64,000 nucleotides of DNA. Origin: Achromobacter sp. UMC71. Its GTDB lineage: Bacteria > Pseudomonadota > Gammaproteobacteria > Burkholderiales > Burkholderiaceae_B. Positions 1 through 9,035 of the stretch are shown here, piece by piece. Every line of letters begins with the position of its first letter. Position 1 is the first letter of the stretch. The stretch spans positions 186,001 to 250,000 of the forward strand of contig NZ_LZZT01000031.1 in the NCBI RefSeq assembly GCF_014170305.1, written 5' to 3'. Position numbers and translations under genes: made by a program. The notes under the pieces are model-generated. The model saw only the letters and a program-made list of their open reading frames with translations, made no database searches and was not told the DNA's origin.

Positions 1-377
1 CGGATGAACGGCCGGTCGCCGGTCGGGGTGCCGCCTTCGCCGGCGCCGAACGTGATGCCGGGCGCCGTGCGCAGCACATCCATCAGCGAGGTCGCGGCGC
101 GGTCGCGCATCAGTTGCTCGGTGATGACGGTGACCGACCGCGGCGTGTCCAGCAAGGGCGCCGTCATCTTGGGCGACGAGGCCACGTTGGCTTCATAGCC
201 GTCGCTCACCGCCTGCCCCTGCACGTGCACCGGCGACAACTGGTGCACCGCGCCCGGCGCGGCGCTACCTTGCGCCAGGACCAGCCCGGGCGACATCAGT
301 GCGCCGCACATGGCCGCATAAATCGTGGACGAGCCGGTACCTCCGGCGGTGGCTACAGCCGTTTCTGTCTTTTTCAT
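1..377 (-). CDS. TonB-dependent siderophore receptor, N-terminal part (cut by window edge)
   Basis: Outer-membrane receptor of the kind that takes up ferric siderophores using energy from TonB-ExbBD. About 125 residues are present, from the ATG at 377 to the left window edge, with no stop. The N-terminus (MKKTETAVATAGG...) carries a hydrophobic segment around residues 17-36, consistent with a signal peptide. The start of a plug domain follows, with the family-typical phrases DTPRSVTVIT and LRTAPGITFG. A Fur-like palindrome lies about 65-90 bases upstream, which supports iron regulation. The substrate cannot be told because the barrel is outside the window. The family call is solid; the siderophore subfamily is inferred from the plug sequence. 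Confidence 0.85.
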   Translation of the reverse strand, partial: MKKTETAVATAGGTGSSTIYAAMCGALMSPGLVLAQGSAAPGAVHQLSPVHVQGQAVSDGYEANVASSPKMTAPLLDTPRSVTVITEQLMRDRAATSLMDVLRTAPGITFGAGEGGTPTGDRPFI

Positions 378-441
378 GGGATTCCTGGGAGCCAGCCCCG
401 CGGCAAGCTCCACAACAACGTTCTGATTTTTTAGGAACCGC

Positions 442-464
442 AATGATAGTTATTGCTATTCATT
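442..464. promoter_or_regulatory. Candidate Fur box upstream of the left-edge receptor
   Basis: The arms AATGATA and TATTCATT form an interrupted, A/T-rich near-palindrome in the intergenic space between the receptor start (377) and the TatD gene end (584). On the minus strand the core reads AATAGCAATAACTATCATT, about 11 of 19 matches to the E. coli Fur consensus. Its position is right for a promoter operator of the receptor gene. Binding is inferred. Confidence 0.55.
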
Positions 465-583
465 GATTCAACTAAATGTCAGAATTTATTCAGCAATCAG
501 ACAGAATTACAAAATTTCAGGCAAAAATGATGCATCCGCACGACAACGTCGTGCTTTGATCACTATCAAACAGGGACAGCTTT

Positions 584-1402
584 TCAGTCGCCGTCAGCCA
601 GAATGGCCGCCGACAGGCGTGGCAATACCCGCAAGGCATTGGCCGTCGTCGCATGCGCCACCTGCCCTGCCGAGATGCCGCGCAGGTCCGCCAGCACCTG
701 GGCGATGCGGGGCAGTTCGCCCGGCCGGTTGCGCCGCTGGGGCGGGTGCAGCCAGGCCGGCGGGATGTCCGGGGCATCGGTTTCCAGCACCAGGTGATGC
801 AAGCCCACCTCAGTGGCGTGACGGCGGATCTGCAAGGCCCGCTCGTACGTCATCGCGCCCCCCAGGCCCAGCGCGAACCCCTGGTCGACAAAGGCCTGGG
901 CTTGCTGGGCGCTGCCGTTGAACGCATGTGCGATGCCGCCGATGCGGTCATGGCGGCGCAGATGCTTCAGCAGGATGTCCTGGGATTTGCGCACGTGCAG
1001 CAGCACGGGCAGCCTGAACTCGGCGGCTAGCGCCAGCTGGACGGCATAGAAGTGTTCTTGACGCTCCCGCGGTTCGCCTGAGGCGATCTCGGGCACGAAG
1101 AAGTCCAGCCCGATCTCGCCGATGGCCACGAAACGCGGATCGCCCATGGCTGCCTTGACGGCGTCGCGCAACGCATCCAGATCCGCGTCCGACGCGCGTT
1201 GCACATACAGCGGATGAATGCCCAGCGCGTAGGCGCCGCCGGCGACCCGCGGAGCCAGCTCGCGCACCACGGCGAAGTTGGCGCGCTCGACGGCGGGGAT
1301 GACGATGGCCTGGACACCCGCCGCGCACGCGTCGTCGGCGACCTGCTGGCGGTCGGCATCGAACTCGGCGGCATCCAGGTGGCAATGGGTGTCGATCAGC
1401 AT
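584..1402 (-). CDS. TatD-family metal-dependent hydrolase (YcfH type)
   Basis: TIM-barrel metal-dependent hydrolase; TatD proteins act as 3'-5' DNases, while YcfH-like members are less well defined. The protein is 272 residues. The N-terminal metal motif DTHCHLD is at residues 4-10, the mid-protein IGEIGLDFF segment supplies the conserved Glu and Asp, and VLETDAPD near the C-terminus is the family signature. I chose the ATG at 1402 (MLIDTHCHLD), preceded by GGAGA, because upstream in-frame codons give no family similarity. It follows lolD by about 75 bases on the same strand. The pairing of this family with lolCD occurs in other bacteria but implies no clear functional link. Confidence 0.9.
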   Translation of the reverse strand: MLIDTHCHLDAAEFDADRQQVADDACAAGVQAIVIPAVERANFAVVRELAPRVAGGAYALGIHPLYVQRASDADLDALRDAVKAAMGDPRFVAIGEIGLDFFVPEIASGEPRERQEHFYAVQLALAAEFRLPVLLHVRKSQDILLKHLRRHDRIGGIAHAFNGSAQQAQAFVDQGFALGLGGAMTYERALQIRRHATEVGLHHLVLETDAPDIPPAWLHPPQRRNRPGELPRIAQVLADLRGISAGQVAHATTANALRVLPRLSAAILADGD

Positions 1403-1477
1403 GGGCGCGGTCTCCTCGCCCTGATTATCCACCCGCCGCGGGGCGGGCGGATACGGGCGTGTCAGCCCTGGCAAGCC

Positions 1478-2161
1478 TTACACCAGGCGGCCGTTTTCCA
1501 TCAGCAGTTGACGGTCGGCGCGGGCAGCCAGTTCGGGGTCGTGGGTCACGATGGCGAACGCCGTGCCGGATTCCTTGTTGACCCGGGTCAGCAGCTCGAA
1601 CATATTGTGCGCGGTATGACGGTCGAGGTTGCCGGTGGGTTCGTCGGCCAACACGCACACCGGGCGCGTCACCAGCGCGCGCGCCAGCGCCACGCGCTGG
1701 CGTTCCCCGCCCGACAACTGGCCCGGGTAGTGGCCCTCGCGCGCCGCCAGCCCGACCAGGCCCAGGACCTCGCGCGCGGCCTCGCGCGCCTTGTCGCGAT
1801 TCTCGCGGCGCACGATCAGCGGCATGGCCACGTTGTCCAGCGCCGAGAATTCCGGCAACAGGTGGTGGAACTGGTACACGAAGCCCAGGCTGCGGTTGCG
1901 CACCGCGCTCTTGCGGGCTTCGGACAGGCCGATGGCCAACTGGCCATCCACCGATACCGAGCCGCTGGTGGGCATGTCGAGCAGGCCCAGGATGTGCAGC
2001 AAGGTGCTCTTGCCGGAACCGGACGCGCCCACGATGGCGACCATTTCGCCGCGCGCCACCGTCAGGGTGACGTTGCTCAGCACCTCGATGCGGGCGGGGC
2101 CTTCGTCGTAGACCTTGACGATGTTGTCGGCCTGCAGCGCCGGGGTCAGGGTATCAATCAT
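1478..2161 (-). CDS. lolD: Lipoprotein-releasing ABC transporter ATPase LolD
   Basis: Cytoplasmic ATPase of the LolCDE complex, which extracts outer-membrane lipoproteins from the inner membrane and hands them to LolA. The protein is 227 residues, normal for LolD. Walker A is GASGSGKST, the ABC signature is LSGGERQR, and Walker B ends in [11 protein letters not shown]. The phrase [12 protein letters not shown] is typical of LolD rather than of other MacB-type ATPases. The start overlaps the end of lolC by 8 bases, which indicates translational coupling. No separate lolE is adjacent, so the single permease probably works as a homodimer, as in bacteria with a LolF-type or single LolC/E protein (inference). 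Confidence 0.95.
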   Translation of the reverse strand: MIDTLTPALQADNIVKVYDEGPARIEVLSNVTLTVARGEMVAIVGASGSGKSTLLHILGLLDMPTSGSVSVDGQLAIGLSEARKSAVRNRSLGFVYQFHHLLPEFSALDNVAMPLIVRRENRDKAREAAREVLGLVGLAAREGHYPGQLSGGERQRVALARALVTRPVCVLADEPTGNLDRHTAHNMFELLTRVNKESGTAFAIVTHDPELAARADRQLLMENGRLV

Positions 2162-3434
2162 GGCGCAGCACCTGAGCAGGTTGCAAGCGCGACGCGCGCC
2201 AGCTGGGGTACAAGGTCGCGAGCAGCGACAGCACCAGGGAAGTCAGGCCGATGATGACGATGTCGCCCACCTGCGGGTCCGAGGGCAAGGCGCTGATGAA
2301 ATAGACCTCGCGCGGCAGGAAGTGCACGCCCAGCAGACGTTCGATGAACGGCACGATCACATCGACGTTGTAGGCGATGACGATGCCGCCCACCACGCCC
2401 AGCAAGGTGCCGATCACGCCGATCAGGGCGCCTTGCACCAGGAAGATGCGCGCCACTTCGCCCGGCCCCGCGCCCAGGGTGCGCAGGATGGCGATGTCCG
2501 ATTGCTTGTCCTTGACGGCCATCACCAGCGACGACAGCAGGTTGAACGCCGCCACCGCGACGATCAGCGCCAGGATCAGGAACATCATGCGTTTTTCGGT
2601 CTGCACGGCCGCGAACCAGGTGCGGTTGTTGCGCGACCAGTCGCTGGCCATGACGTACGGAGGCAGTACCTTGCGCAGCTCGGCGGCCACTTCGGGCGCC
2701 TTCTGCATGTCGGCGATGCGCAGGCGCACCCCGGCGGTGCCGCTGTCGCGGAAGACCTTGGCGGCATCGTCGTTGTCCACGAAGGCCAGCGACGAATCGT
2801 ATTCATAGTGGCCCGACGAGAACACGCCCACTACCGTGAACTGGCGCATGCGCGGCGCAAAACCGGCCGGGCTGATGGAACCCTGCGGCGCCATCATCAG
2901 CAACGTGTCGCCCAGCTTCACGCCCAGGCCATCGGCCAGTTCGTTGCCCAGCACCACGCCGAAGCCACCCGGTTTCAGGTCGGTGAGCTTGCCCGACACC
3001 ATTTGGCGTGGCAGGTCGGATACGTTGCCCTCGGTGCCCGGATCGATGCCGCGCACCTGGACCCCGCGCAGCGCCTGCCCCCGCACCAGCATGCCTTGCG
3101 CTGCCACGAAGGGCGCGCCGGCCTTGACCTCCGGGTTGCGCTTGGCCGCGTCGGAGAATTGCTGCCATTGCTCCAGCACGCGCTCGGGCGCGGCGCCGGG
3201 AATGTAGAGCTCGATGTGCGGCAGCACCGACAGCATGCGGTCGCGGACCTCTTTCTGGAAGCCATTCATGACCGACAGCACCACGATCAAGGCGGCAACG
3301 CCCAGCGCGATGCCGGCCATGGAACTGGCAGCGATGAAAGAGATGAAGCGATCGCGGCGTCCGCGTCGCTGGCGGATTCGGGCCAACCCGGCATAGCGGG
3401 CGCCAATCCAGAGTTCGTAGGGTATTTTCAGCAC
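2154..3434 (-). CDS. lolC: Lipoprotein-releasing system permease LolC/LolE
   Basis: Inner-membrane permease of the lipoprotein-release ABC transporter. The 426 residues have the FtsX/MacB-PCD layout: one TM near residues 38-60 (GIALGVAALIVVLSVMNGF), a large periplasmic domain, and three C-terminal TMs ending in [19 protein letters not shown], a strongly conserved tail. The start is a GTG at 3434, because the next residues (LKIPYELWIGARY) align with the beginning of E. coli LolC. No Shine-Dalgarno is evident, and a CATAAT hexamer sits only 6 bases upstream, so the transcript may have little or no leader. First gene of lolC-lolD-tatD. Confidence 0.93.
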   Translation of the reverse strand: MLKIPYELWIGARYAGLARIRQRRGRRDRFISFIAASSMAGIALGVAALIVVLSVMNGFQKEVRDRMLSVLPHIELYIPGAAPERVLEQWQQFSDAAKRNPEVKAGAPFVAAQGMLVRGQALRGVQVRGIDPGTEGNVSDLPRQMVSGKLTDLKPGGFGVVLGNELADGLGVKLGDTLLMMAPQGSISPAGFAPRMRQFTVVGVFSSGHYEYDSSLAFVDNDDAAKVFRDSGTAGVRLRIADMQKAPEVAAELRKVLPPYVMASDWSRNNRTWFAAVQTEKRMMFLILALIVAVAAFNLLSSLVMAVKDKQSDIAILRTLGAGPGEVARIFLVQGALIGVIGTLLGVVGGIVIAYNVDVIVPFIERLLGVHFLPREVYFISALPSDPQVGDIVIIGLTSLVLSLLATLYPSWRASRLQPAQVLRHD

Positions 3435-3564
3435 GTGCGCATTATGGCATTAACCGGCTGGAAAACCGCCCCGCGGATGTGGGAATGGACGACCAGCCGT
3501 GTCAACGTATGGCAATCGGGGCCGGCCTTAGTTCCCCGGGCGGCCAGCGACTACAATCGCGGCC

Positions 3565-4509
3565 ATGCTGATCGTCATTCCGGGCGCCTTGCCCGCCCTT
3601 CCCGTTGCCGCCGAACTGGCCAAACTGCTGCCCCAGCGCGCGCCCACGCTGCACCGCTGGCTGCAGGCCGGCGCCGCCCGGGTGCAAGCCCACGACATCC
3701 GCGCCTACGGCTGTACGCCCTTCGAATCCTGGCAGCTGAACCAGGCAGGTTACGCCGCCGAATCCGGCCTGCTGCAAGGCGCCGGGCTGGGCCCGCTGTT
3801 GGCTGCCGAACAACACGGCGGCGAGCCGGTCTGGCTGGCCGAGCTGGTCCATCTGGCCCTGGGCACCGACCAGGCCACACTGCTCGACCCGGCCCTGATG
3901 GACCTGCGCGACGATGAAACCGCCGCCCTGCTCGACACCGCCCGCCCCCTGTTCGAAGGCACCGGCTTTTCGGTCGAACCCTTGTCCGCGGCGCGCTGGC
4001 GCCTGCAACTGCCCGAAGGCCTGCGGCCCCAGACCGCCAGCCCGCTGGCGGTGGCCGGCCAGCGCCTGAACGACTGGTGGCGCCAGGACACCGAAACCCG
4101 CCCGTGGCGCCGCCTGCTCAATGAAATCCAGATGGCCTGGCACGAACACCCGGTCAACGACACCCGCGCCGCGCGCGGCCTGCCGCCCGTCAATGCCCTG
4201 TGGCTGTACGGCGGCGGCACGCCCTGGATCCCGCGTCCAGCAACCGGCCCGGCGCACATCCTGACTGCGCTCGACGGCCCGCAACGCGCCGGCGACTGGG
4301 CCGCCTGGCTCGACGCCCTGGCCGAACTCGACACGCAGCAACTGCGGCCGCTGGCCGGCGCCAACGGCCTGCCCGGCGCGCCCGCCGAACTGCTGCTGCT
4401 GGGCGACGACCGCAGCGCCGCCCTGACCCTGAAACCGCGCGGGGGCCTGCTCGGCTTGCTGCCCGCCCCCAAGAAAAACTGGAGCGCCTGGTGGTCTCAC
4501 CCCGCTTAA
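3565..4509 (+). CDS. Phosphoglycerate-mutase-like regulatory protein (RpfE/COG4255 type)
   Basis: A 314-residue cytoplasmic protein annotated in relatives as a cofactor-independent phosphoglycerate-mutase-like or RpfE-type protein; its biochemical role is not established. Visible marks are the N-terminal LIVIPGALPALP, the segment WLQAGAARVQAHD, and the C-terminal half with NALWLYGGGTPW, a phrase typical of this family. I do not see the metal/Ser catalytic motifs of true alkaline-phosphatase-fold mutases, so enzyme activity is doubtful. It overlaps recJ by 19 bases. Linkage of such a gene to recJ, prfB and lysS is also found in the Xanthomonas rpf region. A TACAAT hexamer ends 7 bases before the ATG and no ribosome binding site is visible. 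Confidence 0.75.
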   Translation: MLIVIPGALPALPVAAELAKLLPQRAPTLHRWLQAGAARVQAHDIRAYGCTPFESWQLNQAGYAAESGLLQGAGLGPLLAAEQHGGEPVWLAELVHLALGTDQATLLDPALMDLRDDETAALLDTARPLFEGTGFSVEPLSAARWRLQLPEGLRPQTASPLAVAGQRLNDWWRQDTETRPWRRLLNEIQMAWHEHPVNDTRAARGLPPVNALWLYGGGTPWIPRPATGPAHILTALDGPQRAGDWAAWLDALAELDTQQLRPLAGANGLPGAPAELLLLGDDRSAALTLKPRGGLLGLLPAPKKNWSAWWSHPA

Positions 4510-6191
4510 CCATCCGCCGGGCCGACCTGTCCGCCTGCCACGCCCTGGAAGCCTCGGGCATCCACCCGCTGTTGGCGCGCCTGTGGGCGGCCCGCGGCGT
4601 CACCCATCCCGACCAGACCAAGCTGGCGTGGCCGTCGCTGCTGCCGCCGGCCGGCCTGACGCATTCGGCGCATGCCGCCGGCGTGCTGGCCGATGCCATC
4701 CAGGCTGGCAAGAAGCTCCTGATCGTCGCCGACTACGACTGCGACGGCGCCACCGCCTGCGCCGTCGGCCTGCGCGCCCTGTCCGCCATGGGCGCCGACG
4801 TCGACTTCCTGGTGCCCAACCGCTTCGAGACCGGCTACGGCCTGTCGCCCGCCGTGGTCGAACTGGCCTGCCGCCACCGCAGCGGCAAGCCCGACATCAT
4901 CATCACGGTCGACAACGGCATCGCCAGCGTGGACGGGGTGGCCGCCGCCAACGACGCCGGCATCGGCGTGGTGATCACCGACCACCACTTGCCGGGCGAC
5001 ACGCTGCCCGACGCGCTGGCCATCGTCAACCCGAACCAGCCAGGCTGCGGCTTTCCGTCCAAGAACCTGGCCGGCGTGGGCGTCATCTTCTATATGATGC
5101 TGGCGCTGCGCGCCGAGCTGCGCCGCCGCGGCGTCTACGCGGCCGACGGCGGCCCGCGTCTGGACGCCCTGTCCGATCTGGTCGCGCTGGGCACTGTGGC
5201 CGACGTGGTCAAACTGGACGCCAACAACCGCCTGCTGGTCACGCAGGGCCTGCAACGCATGCGCAGCGGCCGCCTGCAGCCGGGCCTGCGTGCGCTGTTC
5301 GCCGTGGCCGGCCGCGAGCCCCGCGCCGCCAACGGTTTTGACCTGGGCTTTGCCCTGGGCCCGCGCATCAACGCCGCCGGCCGCCTGGCCGACATGAGCC
5401 TGGGCATCGCCTGCCTGACCACCGACGACGAGGCGCAGGCACTGGAAATGGCGCGCGAACTCGACAACATCAACCGCGAACGCCGCAGCATCGAAGCCGA
5501 AATGCGCGAGCAGGCGCTGGCCGCGATGGAAGAACCCAACGCCGCGGCCGGTGCCACCGTGTGCGTGTTCGACCCCGGCTGGCACCAGGGCGTGGTGGGC
5601 CTGGTGGCCTCGCGCCTGAAAGAAAAATTCTGGCGCCCCACCCTGGCCTTCGCCCCCGCCGGCGACGACGAAATCCGCGGCTCCGGCCGCTCGATTCCCG
5701 ACGTGCACCTGCGCGACGCGCTGGATCTCGTGTCCAAGCGCCACCCCAACCTGATCCGCAAGTTCGGCGGCCACGCCATGGCGGCCGGCCTGACGCTGGG
5801 CAAGGACGACTTTCCCGCCTTCGCCCCCGCCTTCGACGCCGCCGTGCGCGAACTGACCGGCCGCGACACCTTCGAGCCCGTCATCGAAACCGACGGCTCG
5901 CTGGAATCAGGCTACGCCAACGCCGAAGTGGCCGGTCTGCTGCAACAGCAGGTCTGGGGCGCCGGCTTTGCCGCGCCGCTGTTCCTGGACGAATTCGTGG
6001 TGCGCAACCAGCGCCTGGTCGGCGAAAAGCACCTGAAGCTGTCGCTCGAACGCGGCCACCAGCGCTTTGACGCCATCTGGTTCGGCCACGACCAGTCGCT
6101 GCCGGAGCACATCCAGGCGGCGTATCGGCTCGAGCAGAATGTATGGAACGGGATGGTGTCGGTTCAGCTCGTCATAGAACACGCGGGCTGA
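4491..6191 (+). CDS. recJ: Single-stranded-DNA-specific exonuclease RecJ
   Basis: 5'-3' single-strand DNA exonuclease acting in RecFOR recombination, mismatch repair and base-excision repair. With the GTG start at 4491 the protein is 566 residues, normal for RecJ. This start has GGAG six bases upstream and begins VVSPRLTIRRAD; further upstream the frame is only the shadow of the preceding gene. DHH-family motifs are present in order: ADYDCDGATA (motif I), TVDNGIAS, VITDHHLPGD (the DHH motif) and, in the DHHA1 part, GSGRSIP and GGHAMAAGLTL. Translationally coupled to the upstream phosphoglycerate-mutase-like gene by overlap. Confidence 0.97.
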   Translation: MVSPRLTIRRADLSACHALEASGIHPLLARLWAARGVTHPDQTKLAWPSLLPPAGLTHSAHAAGVLADAIQAGKKLLIVADYDCDGATACAVGLRALSAMGADVDFLVPNRFETGYGLSPAVVELACRHRSGKPDIIITVDNGIASVDGVAAANDAGIGVVITDHHLPGDTLPDALAIVNPNQPGCGFPSKNLAGVGVIFYMMLALRAELRRRGVYAADGGPRLDALSDLVALGTVADVVKLDANNRLLVTQGLQRMRSGRLQPGLRALFAVAGREPRAANGFDLGFALGPRINAAGRLADMSLGIACLTTDDEAQALEMARELDNINRERRSIEAEMREQALAAMEEPNAAAGATVCVFDPGWHQGVVGLVASRLKEKFWRPTLAFAPAGDDEIRGSGRSIPDVHLRDALDLVSKRHPNLIRKFGGHAMAAGLTLGKDDFPAFAPAFDAAVRELTGRDTFEPVIETDGSLESGYANAEVAGLLQQQVWGAGFAAPLFLDEFVVRNQRLVGEKHLKLSLERGHQRFDAIWFGHDQSLPEHIQAAYRLEQNVWNGMVSVQLVIEHAG

Positions 6192-6263
6192 TTAACCACG
6201 GACCTGCCCCGAGCGCCTGCCGCCCAGGCCAAGGGCAACGCGTTCGCCCGCTGTCAAAACAAC

Positions 6264-6291
6264 AAGGGCGCTTCCCTGCGGAAGCGCCCTT
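6264..6291. terminator. Bidirectional hairpin between recJ and the MFS gene
   Basis: A perfect 11-bp inverted repeat, AAGGGCGCTTC / GAAGCGCCCTT, with a 6-base loop, lies between convergent recJ (plus) and the MFS gene (minus). On the minus strand it is followed by TTGTTTTG, so it looks best as the MFS terminator; on the plus side the T-run is short. Confidence 0.75.
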
Positions 6292-6311
6292 GTCGCATCA
6301 AACCACCCGCG

Positions 6312-7622
6312 TTACTTGTTCACCAGCTTGGCCGGCTGCGCCAGCGCCACCAGCGCGCCGACCACCAGGCATGCGGACAGCATGTACAGGCCCGTGTTGG
6401 TGGTGCCGGTCATGTCCTTGAGCCAGCCCACCAGGTAGGGGCTGACGAACCCGGCCAGGTTGCCCACCGAGTTGATCAGCGCGATCCCGGCCGCCGCGGC
6501 CGTGCCACCCAACAAGGCGGTCGGCAGGCTCCAGAACAGCGGCAGCACCGTGCAGATGCCGATATTGGCCACCGTCAGCGCCAGAATGGCCAATACCGTG
6601 TTGCCGCTCCAGATGGCCGAGAACAGCAGCCCCACCGCGCCGAACAGCGCCGGAATCGCGACGTGCCAGCGGCGTTCGCGGTTGCGGTCGGAGTTGCGCG
6701 CGATCAGGATCATGCCGATCACCGCGAACAGATTGGGCACCGCGGTCAACAGACCGATCGCCAGCGGGCTTTGTACGCCCGTGCTCTTGATCAGCGTCGG
6801 CATCCAGAACCCCACGCCGTACAGCCCCATCACGAACGAGAAATAGATCAGCGCCATCGCCCACACCCGCGGACGGGTCAGCGCGGCGCGGATCGGCGGG
6901 TCTTCCTTGTTCTGCTCTTCGGCCGCGATATTGCGGATCAGCACCGCCTTTTCATTGGCCGTCAGCCACTTGGCCTTGTTGATGCGGTCATCCAGGTAGA
7001 TCAGCACCAGCACGCCGATGATCACCGACGGGATGCCTTCCAGCAAGAACAGCCACTGCCAGCCCGACAGGCCGTGGTCGCCGTGGAAGGTGCTCATGAT
7101 CCAACCCGAGATCGGCCCCCCGATCAGCCCGGACATGGGCACGGCGGTCATGAAGAAGGTGGTGATGCGCCCGCGGCGGGCCGCCGGATACCAGTAGGTC
7201 AGGTAGAGGATGATGCCCGGGAAGAACCCGGCCTCGGCCGCACCCAGCAGGAAGCGCAGGAAATAGAACATGTGCACGCTGGTCACGAACATCATGCAGG
7301 CCGAAATGATGCCCCAAGTGATCATGATCCGCGCGATCCACACGCGTGCGCCGACTTTATGGAGAATGATGTTGCTGGGAATCTCGAACAGGAAATACCC
7401 GATGAAGAATATCCCTGCTCCCAGGCCGTAGACCGTCTCGCTGAATTGAAGCTCCTGCAACATCTGCAGTTTGGCGAAGCCCACATTGACGCGGTCCAGG
7501 TAGGCCACGACATAGCAAACCACCAACAGCGGCACCAGCCGCCACCCCACCTTGCGGTAGATCCGGTCCTCCTCAGCCGCCGGGATCGCCGGCGAGACCC
7601 CGGGGGCCATAGTGTGTTCCAT
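6312..7622 (-). CDS. MFS transporter, anion:cation symporter (ACS) family
   Basis: Twelve-TM inner-membrane proton symporter; ACS members import organic anions such as tartrate, phthalate, glucarate or 4-hydroxyphenylacetate. The protein is 436 residues with the family's YLDRVNVGFAKLQM motif after TM1, GYFLFEIPSN in TM2 and FLLGAAEAGFFPG in TM4. I chose the ATG at 7622 because AGGAGGAGA stands directly in front; the frame extends upstream without similarity. No catabolic gene is adjacent, so the substrate is unknown. It stands alone between convergent recJ and divergent prfB. Confidence 0.9.
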   Translation of the reverse strand: MEHTMAPGVSPAIPAAEEDRIYRKVGWRLVPLLVVCYVVAYLDRVNVGFAKLQMLQELQFSETVYGLGAGIFFIGYFLFEIPSNIILHKVGARVWIARIMITWGIISACMMFVTSVHMFYFLRFLLGAAEAGFFPGIILYLTYWYPAARRGRITTFFMTAVPMSGLIGGPISGWIMSTFHGDHGLSGWQWLFLLEGIPSVIIGVLVLIYLDDRINKAKWLTANEKAVLIRNIAAEEQNKEDPPIRAALTRPRVWAMALIYFSFVMGLYGVGFWMPTLIKSTGVQSPLAIGLLTAVPNLFAVIGMILIARNSDRNRERRWHVAIPALFGAVGLLFSAIWSGNTVLAILALTVANIGICTVLPLFWSLPTALLGGTAAAAGIALINSVGNLAGFVSPYLVGWLKDMTGTTNTGLYMLSACLVVGALVALAQPAKLVNK

Positions 7623-7888
7623 CAACGTCTCCTCCTCTAACGGGATAGGCCGGCTGGTCGCCGGCATCTTGCGCGGTCCCGCGCCCCTGGGTGGGGACAT
7701 ATGGGCCGGCCATCAAGCCTAGAATCCCGAAGTTGACAAAAAACTGAACAACCTACTCCTCTGCGCGCAAACCCCTAGAAGACAATTTCCTGGCAATCCG
7801 TCCCCTATCTTGCTGCCCAAGCCCGCAGGCCGGTCACAACCACGGTAAAATGCCAGGTTTCGCACAAAAGTCATCAGACAGGATCATC

Positions 7889-8993
7889 ATGGAAGCCGAA
7901 CGTCAGAACCAGCTCGCAGCCCGCCTCGCCGACTACGCGGAGCGCGAACAGGCTCTACGGAGGTATCTTTGACTACGATGCCAAAACTGAACGCCTGCAA
8001 GTCGTAAACGCCGAACTCGAAGACCCGGCCGTCTGGAACGACCCCAAGCACGCCCAGGACCTGGGCCGTGAAAAGAAAGCCCTGGAAGACGTGGTGGAAA
8101 CGCTCACCGGCCTGGGCACGGGCCTGGCCGACTCCAACGAGCTCTTCGAACTGGCCGCCGCCGACAACGACGACGCCACGCTCGAATCCATCGAATCGGA
8201 CGCCGACGCTTTCCAGCAAAAGCTGGAAAACCTGGAGTTCCGTCGCATGTTCTCCAATCCGGCCGATCCCCTGAACTGCTTCCTGGACATCCAGGCGGGC
8301 GCGGGCGGCACGGAAGCGCAGGACTGGGCATCGATGCTGCTGCGCCAATACCTCAAGTACGCCGAACGCAAGGGCTTCAAGGCCGAAATCCTTGAAGAAT
8401 CCGAAGGCGAAGTCGCGGGCCTGAAGTCCGCCACGATCAAGATCGAAGGCGAATACGCCTTTGGCTACCTGCGCACCGAAACCGGCGTGCACCGCCTGGT
8501 CCGCAAGAGCCCCTTCGACTCGTCCGGCGGCCGTCATACGTCGTTTGCCAGCGTGTTCGTCTACCCCGAAGTCGACGATTCCTTCGAAGTCGAAGTGAAT
8601 CCCGCCGATCTGCGCGTGGACACCTACCGCGCGTCCGGCGCGGGCGGCCAGCACATCAACAAGACCGACTCGGCCGTGCGCCTGACCCACATCCCCACCG
8701 GCATCGTGGTGCAGTGCCAGAACGACCGCTCGCAGCACCGCAACCGCGCCGAAGCGATGCAGATGCTCAAATCCAAGCTCTACGAGCTGGAAATGCGCAA
8801 CCGCATGGCCGAACAGCAGAAGCTGGAAGACTCCAAGACCGATGTGGGCTGGGGCCACCAGATCCGTTCGTACGTGCTGGACCAGAGCCGCATCAAAGAC
8901 CTGCGCACCAACGTCGAAATCTCCAACACGCAGAAAGTGCTGGACGGCGACCTGGATCCCTTCATCCAGGCCAGCCTGAAGCAAGGCGTCTGA
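7889..8993 (+). CDS. prfB: Peptide chain release factor 2, with programmed +1 frameshift
   Basis: RF2 recognises UGA and UAA stop codons and triggers peptide release. The gene reads from ATG 7889 for 27 codons to an in-frame TGA at 7970-7972, then continues in the +1 frame from GAC 7971 to the stop ending at 8993, giving 367 residues. The joined protein runs ...[13 protein letters not shown], as in other RF2 proteins. The stop-recognising SPF tripeptide is at about residues 207-209 and the catalytic GGQ at 252-254. First gene of prfB-SDR-lysS. The internal stop is the conserved autoregulatory device, not damage. Confidence 0.97.
7958..7973 (+). promoter_or_regulatory. RF2 programmed +1 frameshift signal
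   Basis: The sequence CGGAGG TAT CTT TGA C holds an internal Shine-Dalgarno-like hexamer three bases before the slippery CTT codon, then the UGA stop with the C context that weakens termination. Spacing and order match the characterised E. coli prfB site. When RF2 is scarce the ribosome slips +1 on CUU and makes full-length RF2. Confidence 0.95.
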
Positions 8994-9035
8994 GTTCCGC
9001 GCATCTTCCGCCCACCGTACCCAGAGGGTCCACGA

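Noticed and set aside
4200..4490. N-terminal extension of RecJ by 97 codons
   Set aside because: It is the alternative frame of the upstream gene, Arg/Ala-rich; the GTG at 4491 has GGAG and gives a normal-length RecJ.
7889..7972. In-frame TGA early in prfB, as if a pseudogene
   Set aside because: The context CGGAGG-TAT-CTT-TGA-C is the conserved programmed frameshift site, and the +1 frame continues as normal RF2.
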